From contig NZ_NPFW01000008.1 in assembly GCF_002259405.1 (NCBI RefSeq), positions 62,001 to 126,000 of the forward strand: DNA of 64,000 bases, given 5' to 3'. The first letter of the stretch is position 1. Each line of letters starts with the position of its first letter. Below, in pieces: positions 8,883-15,700 of this stretch. The notes below the pieces were generated by a model that had not been told where the DNA came from, searched no databases, and saw only the letters and a list, made by a program, of their open reading frames with translations. The position numbers and the translations under genes are program-made. Source of the stretch: Rhodococcus sp. 14-2483-1-2. GTDB lineage: Bacteria > Actinomycetota > Actinomycetes > Mycobacteriales > Mycobacteriaceae.

Positions 8883-8947
8883 TTCGGACCGACCCCTCGC
8901 TGCGGGTCGTCGTGCTCTCTCGGTCCTCCCTTCACATTCGGAAGACC
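8871..8947 (+). promoter_or_regulatory. Candidate branched-chain amino-acid attenuator (alternative hairpins)
   Basis: Three stems can be drawn. Hairpin A pairs 8871-8879 with 8891-8901 (9 bp with a 2-nt bulge) and starts inside the last leader codons. Hairpin B pairs 8890-8895 with 8904-8909 and shares bases with A, so the two exclude each other. Hairpin C pairs 8922-8929 with 8940-8947 (8 bp, one mismatch) and buries the GGAAG ribosome site of the downstream gene. A ribosome stalled on the Ile-Leu-Val-Val codons would block A. No U-tract is seen, so control may be translational. Drawn by hand, not folded. Confidence 0.45.
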
Positions 8948-8953
8948 ACCCTC

Positions 8954-9421
8954 ATGAATTCACTTGCTTCCACTTTCGCCACAGATCCGTTCCATGCCCG
9001 CTTCGGCTGTGCCCTGCCGCGCACGATGCGCGACGAGATCACCTGGCAACACATGTCGTGGGCACACTTCGCCGACCGCTTCTCGCCCACCACCGGACCG
9101 CTTCGACTGGGGTCATGGACTGCCGACAGCGCAACTGGCGGTCGGACTGCTTTCGACGCGACCTTCGGCGTCGGCGACACGATCATCGCTTGTGCGGCAA
9201 CGACTTACGGGCCGATCGAAGCATTGACGTCGATGCTCCACGACGCCGGATTCCGCATCGAGATCCTCTCGTTCCACCAGCAGATCATCGGCGACGAGAC
9301 CGCCACCTTCGTCCTGGCCGAGCACGACGGTCGCCGCGAATGGTCGATGGGCATGGATGCCGACGCCGACCTGTCGTCGATCAGGGCCATCCTCGCCGGG
9401 GCGAACATCCTGCATCGGTAG
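8954..9421 (+). CDS. Stand-alone LeuA regulatory (allosteric) domain-like protein
   Basis: 155 residues. The C-terminal ~95 residues match the pattern of the alpha-isopropylmalate synthase regulatory domain: a beta strand ahead of GPIEALTSMLHDAGFRIEIL, which parallels the GPL/I-A-x-x-x-L-x-D-x-G-F signature of LeuA, then a variable loop and a final helix DLSSIRAILAGANIL. The catalytic TIM barrel of LeuA is absent. It may bind leucine or interact with LeuA itself. Start ATG 8954 has GGAAG at good spacing; GTG 8912 in frame is an alternative. A leader peptide upstream suggests regulation by branched-chain amino acids. Confidence 0.7.
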   Translation: MNSLASTFATDPFHARFGCALPRTMRDEITWQHMSWAHFADRFSPTTGPLRLGSWTADSATGGRTAFDATFGVGDTIIACAATTYGPIEALTSMLHDAGFRIEILSFHQQIIGDETATFVLAEHDGRREWSMGMDADADLSSIRAILAGANILHR

Positions 9422-9514
9422 CCAAAACTCCGAGTTCGCAGTTGTGCAGCAATAAAGACCCTCGTTGTCCGCACAACTGCGAACTCGACGCGCACAATCT
9501 CCTGCATCGGTAGC
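9408..9514. repeat. Small palindromic element between 15-bp direct repeats
   Basis: A perfect 16-bp inverted repeat (9432-9447 with 9471-9486, 23-nt loop) sits between two identical 15-bp direct repeats (9408-9422 and 9500-9514). The first direct repeat is the very end of the LeuA-like gene, including its stop codon. The structure could act as a terminator, but the flanking duplication looks like insertion of a REP- or MITE-type unit. I saw no second copy in the window by eye. Confidence 0.6.
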
Positions 9515-9561
9515 ACTTTCTATCCCCGTCTAGCATTCATGCCAGACAGGCACAGATCTCG

Positions 9562-10077
9562 CTAGGGCATCTCGATCGTCTCGGCGCGGCGCACTTCGGC
9601 CAGTGCGTACCGCAGATAGGTCTCGGCGCGGCCGCGGCGCACCGCGAGAAGGTCGGCGACCACCAGCAACGCATGCGCCGGACGCGGCCTCATGCGCGAC
9701 TGCTCTTCGACGTCGGAAACCCCCAGGGCCCCGGTGAGCACCTCGACGAACCCGGCGATGTCCAGATTCGGCAGCCAGTCCGCGGCGCGCACGGTTCGGC
9801 CCAGCACCTCCTGGACGTTCTCGCCGGTCAATCCATCGCTGTATACCTCTTCGAGCAACGTGCGTACCATTTCGGCATGCACTCGACCGGCCTGTGCCGA
9901 GTCCGAGCGGCCCAGAAGTTCGACGGCGTCGTCGAACGCGATCGGAGCCCGCGCCGCCACAGCGGCGAGGGCATCGTTCGTGGCATCGGCGATCCGTCGC
10001 ACCTCGGCGGGCCATTCGGCAGGCCAGGTGATGGGGACGGTGCTCGGGGGAACAGCCGCTGGGGAGGGGTCGGTCAT
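9562..10077 (-). CDS. Conserved hypothetical protein, helical
   Basis: 171 residues; not recognised as a named family. The start MTDPSPAAVP follows a weak ribosome site. The N-terminus is Pro-rich, and the remainder appears alpha-helical and acidic, with no signal peptide, membrane segment or cysteine cluster. Codon use looks normal for the window, with GC-rich third positions, which supports real coding. It is divergent from the metal-dependent hydrolase operon and shares a 115-bp intergenic region with it. Confidence 0.55.
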   Translation of the reverse strand: MTDPSPAAVPPSTVPITWPAEWPAEVRRIADATNDALAAVAARAPIAFDDAVELLGRSDSAQAGRVHAEMVRTLLEEVYSDGLTGENVQEVLGRTVRAADWLPNLDIAGFVEVLTGALGVSDVEEQSRMRPRPAHALLVVADLLAVRRGRAETYLRYALAEVRRAETIEMP

Positions 10078-10110
10078 CACAGCAGTCTCTCACTCGACGC
10101 CGACACGGTT

Positions 10111-10138
10111 CCTTTTACCTGTAACTGGTGTTTATACT
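10111..10138 (+). promoter_or_regulatory. Candidate promoter/operator of the hydrolase-reductase operon
   Basis: A TATACT -10 box (10133-10138) lies about 55 nt before the start of the metal-dependent hydrolase. Just upstream, TTAC-CT-GTAA (10115-10124) forms a short palindrome that could be a TetR-type operator. The -35 is weak, so an activator or repressor may be involved. Visual call only. Confidence 0.3.
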
Positions 10139-10192
10139 AAAGCGCGCACTGTGGCATCGGCCACACATGCGGATGTGGAGGAGGTGGGCTCG

Positions 10193-11092
10193 ATGACCGA
10201 ACGGAACACCGTCGCGTCGGATCCCGGCGAAGTGATGCTGCAGGCCAGGAACGTGAAGTTCGACTGGACCGACCTGCCGATGCACTGGGTGCCGGGCGAT
10301 CCGTACACCACGCACGTACTCAATGTGCTGCACCTGATCCTTCCGGCCGGCGAGCACTGGTTCGTCGACACCTTCAAGGAAGCTCTGCCGTACATCGACG
10401 ACGAGAAGCTGCGCGACGACGTCATCGGTTTCATCGGGCAGGAAGCCGTTCACGCCGAGGCGCACACCGGCGTGCTCGTGCACCTCCAGACCAAGGGCCT
10501 GGACCCGACACCGTTCACCGATCAGATGGAGTGGGCCTTCGGCAAGGTCCTCGGATCCGATTCGGTGACGAGCCTGCGCTCGAAGAACAACCTGGTCGAG
10601 CGACTGGCTCTGATCGCCGCCATCGAGCACGTGACGGCGTTTCTCGGCGACTGGGTGCTCAACGCCGACGGTCTCGATCGCGCGGGGATTCACCCCACCA
10701 TGCTCGATCTGCTGCGCTGGCACGGTGCCGAAGAAGTCGAGCACCGCTCGGTCGCATACGACACGTTGCGGTACTTCGACAAGCGCGAGGTCCGTCGCCT
10801 GCGCACCTTCGTGGTGGTCGTGCCGTTGATGGCCTACATCTGGATGCGCGGGATCATCTTCCTGATGAAGAACGATCCGGAGCTGCAGTCTGCACCCAAG
10901 TCCGTGCGCAAGCCTCGGTCGGCTCTGTGGCGGAAGTCGGTCAAACGCGGCACCCTTCCCGCGCTGACGCACGTCGGCCGCAGCATGTCGCGCTACCTCA
11001 AGAAGTCGTACCACCCCAGCCAGGAAGGCTCCACCGCACAGGCAGTCCGGTACCTCGCGTCCTCGCCTGCCGCGCAGGCTGCGGCACGGTGA
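10193..11092 (+). CDS. Predicted metal-dependent hydrolase (PF10118/COG3687)
   Basis: 299 residues, with a strong GGAGGAGG-type ribosome site upstream of ATG 10193. Glu/His clusters GQEAVHAEAH (82-91) and WHGAEEVEHRS (~176-186) are the likely metal ligands and resemble ferritin-like diiron sites. A hydrophobic helix (VVVVPLMAYIWMRGIIFL, ~206-223) could attach it to the membrane. Family members are described only as predicted metal-dependent hydrolases. The overlap with a ferredoxin reductase gene raises the alternative that it is an oxygen-activating diiron enzyme fed by that reductase. Confidence 0.8.
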   Translation: MTERNTVASDPGEVMLQARNVKFDWTDLPMHWVPGDPYTTHVLNVLHLILPAGEHWFVDTFKEALPYIDDEKLRDDVIGFIGQEAVHAEAHTGVLVHLQTKGLDPTPFTDQMEWAFGKVLGSDSVTSLRSKNNLVERLALIAAIEHVTAFLGDWVLNADGLDRAGIHPTMLDLLRWHGAEEVEHRSVAYDTLRYFDKREVRRLRTFVVVVPLMAYIWMRGIIFLMKNDPELQSAPKSVRKPRSALWRKSVKRGTLPALTHVGRSMSRYLKKSYHPSQEGSTAQAVRYLASSPAAQAAAR

Positions 11093-12195
11093 AGCTCAAC
11101 GCACGACGCGTCCCGCGGCTGCTTCCCAAGGATGCACCGCCCGACCTGCGCGGACGAGCACGTCCCGACCGCTCGATGCAGCTGCTCGGTACGTTCCTCA
11201 ACGGGTACATGCAGGCGGCTGCCGGTGCGGAGTACAACGATGCCGTCGCAGGCCACAATCCCGATTCCGCACTGAAGTTGGTCGTCACCGAGCGCGAGAT
11301 CGTCGCCGAGGACAACGATGTCGCCGCTCTCACCCTCGCGTCGCCGACGGGGGAGCAGCTGCCGATCTGGCATCCGGGCTGTCACCTCGATCTGCACCTA
11401 CCCTCGGGCCGCCGCCGGCAGTACTCATTGTGCGGCAACCCATCCGACCGTAGTTCCTATCGCATCGCGGTGCGCCGAATCCCCACCGGCGCAGGCGGAT
11501 CCATCGAGATGCACGGGCTGCAGCCGGGCACCGAGGTCACCGTCCGCGGGCCGCGCAACGGGTTTCCGTTCGTCGGCGAGGGCAGCGCCCTGTTCATCGC
11601 GGGCGGAATCGGTATCACCCCCATCATTGCAATGGTCCGTGCGGCACGGATTCTCGGTATGGACTGGCAGTTCGTGTACTGCGGTCGCTCCCGCGACACG
11701 ATGCCCTTCCTCGAGGAAATTGAGAGTTGGGAATCGGACCGCGTGTTCGTCCGCACCGACGATGTGTACGGCTACCCGACCGAGGGCGAACTGCTCGAGC
11801 GCGCCCCGGCAGGCGGTGCCGTCTATTGCTGCGGCCCCACCCCCATGCTCGACGCCGTCCGCCGCGACTTCCGCCAGTGCCCGGCCACCGCACTGCATTT
11901 CGAACGTTTCGGCCCGCCACCGATTCTCGACGGCACGCCGTTCGAGGTGCAGCTGATCAGCACGGGCGCTGTGCTCGACGTCGCCGCCGACGCCTCCGTG
12001 CTGACGGCGGTCAAGCAGCAGAAGCCCAACATCGCGTACTCGTGCCAGCAGGGCTTCTGTGGCACCTGCAAGGTTCGTGTGCTCTCCGGTGAGCCCGAGC
12101 ACCTGGAAACACGATTGACCCCCGAAGAGCAGCGCGATCACATGCTCATCTGCGTCTCCCGCGCACGCAGCGCGCGCCTCGTACTCGATCTATAG
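11089..12195 (+). CDS. Ferredoxin-NADPH-type reductase with C-terminal [2Fe-2S] domain
   Basis: 368 residues, starting at a GTG that overlaps the previous stop (GTGA). Order: N-terminal ~50-residue extension, FAD-binding domain with RRQYSLCGNP (~110), NAD(P) domain with FIAGGIGITPI (~170), and a plant-type ferredoxin domain with CQQGFCGTC (~318) and a final cysteine in LICVSRA. This is the phthalate-dioxygenase-reductase/VanB architecture, moving electrons from NAD(P)H to an oxygenase. No oxygenase of the Rieske type is adjacent; the cotranscribed PF10118 protein is the obvious candidate partner. Confidence 0.9.
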   Translation: MKLNARRVPRLLPKDAPPDLRGRARPDRSMQLLGTFLNGYMQAAAGAEYNDAVAGHNPDSALKLVVTEREIVAEDNDVAALTLASPTGEQLPIWHPGCHLDLHLPSGRRRQYSLCGNPSDRSSYRIAVRRIPTGAGGSIEMHGLQPGTEVTVRGPRNGFPFVGEGSALFIAGGIGITPIIAMVRAARILGMDWQFVYCGRSRDTMPFLEEIESWESDRVFVRTDDVYGYPTEGELLERAPAGGAVYCCGPTPMLDAVRRDFRQCPATALHFERFGPPPILDGTPFEVQLISTGAVLDVAADASVLTAVKQQKPNIAYSCQQGFCGTCKVRVLSGEPEHLETRLTPEEQRDHMLICVSRARSARLVLDL

Positions 12196-12207
12196 AACGG
12201 AAAACTG

Positions 12208-13104
12208 TTGAGCAGCAATGCGGTTCGTACGACGGTCGTCAACGAGGGAATCCGACTGGCGGTGTTCGAGAGCGGCAACCCCGAGGGTGACCCGATCGTC
12301 CTCGTCCACGGGTGGCCCGATACCCACGAGCTGTGGAGCCACATCGTGCCCCAGCTCGAGGACCGCTTCCGGGTGATCAGTTACGACTCCCGCGGTGCAG
12401 GCGAGAGCTCGGTTCCCCCGGAGCAATCGGCGTACAAGTTGGCGCGTCTGGCATCGGATTTCTACGCTGTCGCCGACGCCGTCAGCCCCGACGCCCCGGT
12501 TCACGTGCTCGCTCACGACTGGGGTGCCGTGGAGGTCTGGGAAGCCGCGGCTCAACCGCAGGCGAAGGACCGAATCCGCTCGTACACATCGATTTCCGGT
12601 CCGAACCTCGATCACCTCGGCAAGTGGTCGCAGTCGCGGCTTCGCAGACCCACGCTCACCGGCGTCAAGCAGGTGCTCGCCCAGGTCCGCGCGTCGTGGT
12701 ACACCGTCACCTTCCATATCCCCGGTCTGTCCACGCTGCGGATCAAGCGGCAGTTCGCCAAGGGCTGGCCTGCGTTCCTCCAGGAGTTCTCGGGAGTCGA
12801 CCCGAAGCTCGTCACTCAGAACCCCACGCTGTGGTCGGATGCCACCAACGGCACAAAACTGTACCGCGCGAACATCATTCCGCTCCTGGGCAATCCACGC
12901 GAGCGGTACATCGACATCCCGGTGCACCTCATCGTCAACACCGAGGACGTCGCAGTGCGTCCGTATCACTACGACGACACCGGCAAGTGGGTGAAAGACT
13001 TGACACGCAACGATATTCCGGCCGGACACTGGTCGCCGATCTCCCATGCCGACGACATCGCTCGATTGACGAGGGAGTTCATCGACTCGCTGGACCGACG
13101 CTAG
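12208..13104 (+). CDS. Alpha/beta hydrolase, epoxide hydrolase-like
   Basis: 298 residues from a TTG start 12 nt after the reductase gene. The oxyanion motif is VHGWPDTHELW (~33-43). The nucleophile elbow AHDWGA places Asp (~104) where lipases have Ser, as in epoxide hydrolases and haloalkane dehalogenases. A late GHWSPISH segment holds the candidate catalytic His. It is the third gene of a probable operon with the metal-dependent hydrolase and ferredoxin reductase, which would fit oxidation followed by epoxide or ester hydrolysis. The substrate is unknown. Confidence 0.82.
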   Translation: MSSNAVRTTVVNEGIRLAVFESGNPEGDPIVLVHGWPDTHELWSHIVPQLEDRFRVISYDSRGAGESSVPPEQSAYKLARLASDFYAVADAVSPDAPVHVLAHDWGAVEVWEAAAQPQAKDRIRSYTSISGPNLDHLGKWSQSRLRRPTLTGVKQVLAQVRASWYTVTFHIPGLSTLRIKRQFAKGWPAFLQEFSGVDPKLVTQNPTLWSDATNGTKLYRANIIPLLGNPRERYIDIPVHLIVNTEDVAVRPYHYDDTGKWVKDLTRNDIPAGHWSPISHADDIARLTREFIDSLDRR

Positions 13105-13110
13105 ACCCGA

Positions 13111-14379
13111 TCACCCCGCCAGGTGCCCGCGCAGCGTCGACTCGGTGTACTCGGCGCGAAAGACACCGCGCCGCTGCAGGATCGGAACCACCTGGTCCAC
13201 GAAGTCCTCCAATGAGTCCGGGTAACGCGGACACATCAGGTTGAATCCGTCGGCGCCGCGGCCGATCCACGATTGCATCTCGTCTGCGATGGACTCCGGT
13301 GTGCCGATCATCGTGGCGTGCCCGCCGCCGGCCGCGAGGGTGCCGAGCAACTCCCGCACGGTGGGGGCGTCCTTCTCGACGATCCGCAGGATCGTCTCGT
13401 AGCGGCCCTGTGGTCCGGTAAACTCGGCCGCCGGCGGCAAGGGCGGCACCGGAGCATCGAGTTCCCATGCAGCGCAGTCCTGTCCGGTGAACGTCGACAG
13501 CATCGCCAGCGACTGCTCGGTGGGCAGCAGCTCATCGAGTTCGGCCTTCTTGCGTCGGGCCTCATCCATCGTCGACCCGATGTACGTCACCAGCCCCGGC
13601 ATGATTCCCACTGCCGCGCTGTCGCGGCCCGCATGGCAGATTCGCGTCTTCACGTCCTCGTAATAGCTCTGCGCGGCAACAAGATCGTAGGCGACGGCAT
13701 AGATTGCCTCGGCGTACGCGGCAGCGAGATCACGACCCGGACCCGACGCCCCGGCCTGGAAGAGCACCGGCCTCCCCTGCGGTGAACGCGGCACCGTCAG
13801 CGGGCCGTCGACCCGAAAGTGCTTGCCGTCGTGGTCGATGGCATGCACCTTGGCCGGGTCCGCATAGGCTCCGGCGCGATCGAGCGTCAACGCGTCGGCG
13901 TCCCACGAATCCCACAGCGCCAGTGCAGTATCGACGAACTCTTCGGCGCGGGCATAGCGCTCCTCGCGAGCCGGAATGACGTCCATCCCGTGGTTGCGTG
14001 CCTCGGCGTCGAACATGGAGGTGACGACGTTCCAGCCGGCTCGGCCGCCGCTGATGTGATCGAGCGACGCCAGCATGCGCGCGGCATGGAACGGGGTGTA
14101 GAACGTGGACGACACCGTGGTGACGAGACCGATATGCGTGGTGGCCCTGGCCATGGCCGACAGCGCGGTGATCGGCTCGAGGAACCAGGTTCCGGCTCCG
14201 GCGGGGTCGCGCACCGAATGTCCGTCGGCGAAGAACACCGCGTCGAACTTTCCCCGTTCGGCGAGCTGGGCGAGTTCCTCGTAGTACGAGATATCGCCCA
14301 GGTCCTCCACTCGCGACTCGGGATGACGCCACGCCGCACTGTGGTGGCCACAACCGTAGAGAAAAGCGTTGAGGTGCAT
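13111..14379 (-). CDS. LLM-class flavin-dependent monooxygenase (NtaA/SnaA/DszA family)
   Basis: 422 residues. The luciferase-like barrel has the family N-terminus (MHLNAFLYGCGHHSAAWRHP), FFADGHSV, then ISGGRAGWNVVTS, which is the NtaA/DszA signature around the FMN phosphate. Enzymes of this group use FMNH2 from a separate reductase to cleave C-N or C-S bonds. It starts 1 nt after the SDR gene and lies in the TPP-riboswitch transcript, so its substrate may be a thiamine-related pyrimidine, thiazole or sulfur compound. That link is inferred from regulation only. No flavin reductase gene is adjacent. Confidence 0.88.
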   Translation of the reverse strand: MHLNAFLYGCGHHSAAWRHPESRVEDLGDISYYEELAQLAERGKFDAVFFADGHSVRDPAGAGTWFLEPITALSAMARATTHIGLVTTVSSTFYTPFHAARMLASLDHISGGRAGWNVVTSMFDAEARNHGMDVIPAREERYARAEEFVDTALALWDSWDADALTLDRAGAYADPAKVHAIDHDGKHFRVDGPLTVPRSPQGRPVLFQAGASGPGRDLAAAYAEAIYAVAYDLVAAQSYYEDVKTRICHAGRDSAAVGIMPGLVTYIGSTMDEARRKKAELDELLPTEQSLAMLSTFTGQDCAAWELDAPVPPLPPAAEFTGPQGRYETILRIVEKDAPTVRELLGTLAAGGGHATMIGTPESIADEMQSWIGRGADGFNLMCPRYPDSLEDFVDQVVPILQRRGVFRAEYTESTLRGHLAG

Positions 14380-14380
14380 G

Positions 14381-15142
14381 TCAGTCCTTGACCAGGCCGC
14401 CGTCGACGACGAGATTCTGGCCGGTCACCGACCGCGCCCACGGCGAAGCGAAGAACAGCAGTGCGTCGGCGAATTCCTCGGGGGTGGTGACGCGTTGCAG
14501 CGGGGTCGAGGCCGCGATGAAGTCGAACACCTCTACCGGGGTGGCGGCACTGGCGTCGGTGGTGCGCAGCAGTCCACCCGAGACCATGTTGACGGTGATG
14601 TTGTCTGCGCCCAGGTCCGCGGACAGAGTGCGGGTCAGCGAGAGCAGCGCCGCCTTGGAGGCCGTGTAGTCGTGGTACGGCACCACTGGATTCTGGAACA
14701 AGTTGGTGCCCACGTTGATGATTCGGCCGAAGCCCGCCTCACGCATACCCGGCAGCGCCGCCTGGGTGGTGAGCAACGCTGCGCGGACGCTGCCACGCAA
14801 CTGGGTATCGAAGCGCTCCCAGGTGATGGTGTCGGCCTTGGGCCGCGCATCTCCGTCGAACGAGAAATCGGCCAACGCGTTGTTGACGACGGTGGTGATC
14901 GGGGTGCCGAAGTGTTCACGCGCAGTGCCGAACAGCGCGGCGACGGCCGACTCGTCGGTGACGTCACCCTGTACTGCGATCGCGTTCTCGCCGATCCGGT
15001 CTGCCAGCGCCTCGGCGGCATCTTTGCTGTTGCGGTAATCGATCACCACACGTGCACCCTGACCGGCGAACGCCGCGGCGATCGATGCCCCAAGTCCGCG
15101 TCCACCGCCGGTGATCAGCACTGTCTGCTCGTCGAATTTCAT
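14381..15142 (-). CDS. SDR-family oxidoreductase under TPP control
   Basis: 253 residues. Classical short-chain dehydrogenase with the cofactor loop TGGGRGLG (11-18), NNA strand (~87) and catalytic YTASK (Tyr159, Lys163). The usual catalytic Ser appears to be Thr146 (IINVGT), a conservative change. It resembles 3-oxoacyl-ACP reductases in sequence but has no fatty-acid genes around it. First gene after the TPP riboswitch; its ribosome site (GAGAGGCGAGG) falls in a small hairpin. Forms an operon with the LLM monooxygenase gene downstream. Confidence 0.88.
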   Translation of the reverse strand: MKFDEQTVLITGGGRGLGASIAAAFAGQGARVVIDYRNSKDAAEALADRIGENAIAVQGDVTDESAVAALFGTAREHFGTPITTVVNNALADFSFDGDARPKADTITWERFDTQLRGSVRAALLTTQAALPGMREAGFGRIINVGTNLFQNPVVPYHDYTASKAALLSLTRTLSADLGADNITVNMVSGGLLRTTDASAATPVEVFDFIAASTPLQRVTTPEEFADALLFFASPWARSVTGQNLVVDGGLVKD

Positions 15143-15145
15143 GCG

Positions 15146-15164
15146 CCTCGCCTCTCGTTCGAGG
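15146..15164 (-). promoter_or_regulatory. Hairpin masking the SDR ribosome-binding site
   Basis: A 5-bp stem pairs 15160-15164 with 15146-15150 and encloses most of the purine-rich ribosome site just ahead of the SDR start. It is a plausible expression platform by which the TPP riboswitch turns translation off. Hand-drawn. Confidence 0.35.
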
Positions 15165-15202
15165 TCGGGACCGTCACGAGGGGACAGGAATACCGAACGT
15201 CA

Positions 15203-15278
15203 CGACATTCCCTTCGCTGGTCCTAACCAGATCAGGTTCGACGGGTGTGTTCTCAGCCCCTGGGGGCACCCCGTGTCG
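15203..15278 (-). ncRNA. TPP (THI-element) riboswitch
   Basis: Read on the minus strand this contains the near-invariant TPP aptamer blocks in order: GGGGTGCC, GGGGCTGAGA, ACCCGTCGAACCTGATCTGG, and CCAGCGAAGGGAA. The ends can pair (CGACA 15274-15278 with TGTCG 15203-15207) to close stem P1. TPP binding normally represses the downstream genes. It lies 60 nt upstream of the SDR start, and the SDR-LLM operon is the only possible target on this strand. Established thiamine genes (thiC, thiD, thiE) are not in the window. Confidence 0.95.
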
Positions 15279-15388
15279 CGCTCGACTGTACCCACAGGCC
15301 TCGATATGGCGCTGCATTGCCGTCGATACGGCTCTCTAGCTCAGTCGATAGATATCCGAATACGACGATGACAAGTTACTGTGCCGCC

Positions 15389-15700
15389 ATGGCCGAACGC
15401 GTCTACCTGGAGTATCGCCTCGACGAGAACGTCATCTTCGTTCTCGACCACCGGACTGTCGAGGTGTTCGACGCCGCCGTGAGGATCGCATCGGGCGGGC
15501 GCTGTCGCTGGCACGTCGATCATCTGGGTGTGGACGCGAAACCGACCCGGGACGGCACCAAGATCGTCCTCGGTCTGCGAACATCCGACGGCAGCATCGG
15601 CTACGCGGGCGACCGAATGAAGTTCACCGTCACCGACGAGCAGTTGCCGCACCTGCTGGCGTTCTTCGACCGCGCCAAGGCGGCCAGAGCACTCAGCTGA
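15389..15700 (+). CDS. Hypothetical protein, small
   Basis: 103 residues from ATG 15389 (ATG 15368, seven codons earlier, is an alternative). Not recognised. The chain appears to be a mixed alpha/beta fold with several charged strands, DRMKFTVTDEQLPHLLAFFD near the end, and no signal peptide or metal-ligand cluster. Third-position GC and length suggest real coding. Its 3' end overlaps by 8 nt the 3' end of the convergent GH13 gene. Confidence 0.55.
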   Translation: MAERVYLEYRLDENVIFVLDHRTVEVFDAAVRIASGGRCRWHVDHLGVDAKPTRDGTKIVLGLRTSDGSIGYAGDRMKFTVTDEQLPHLLAFFDRAKAARALS

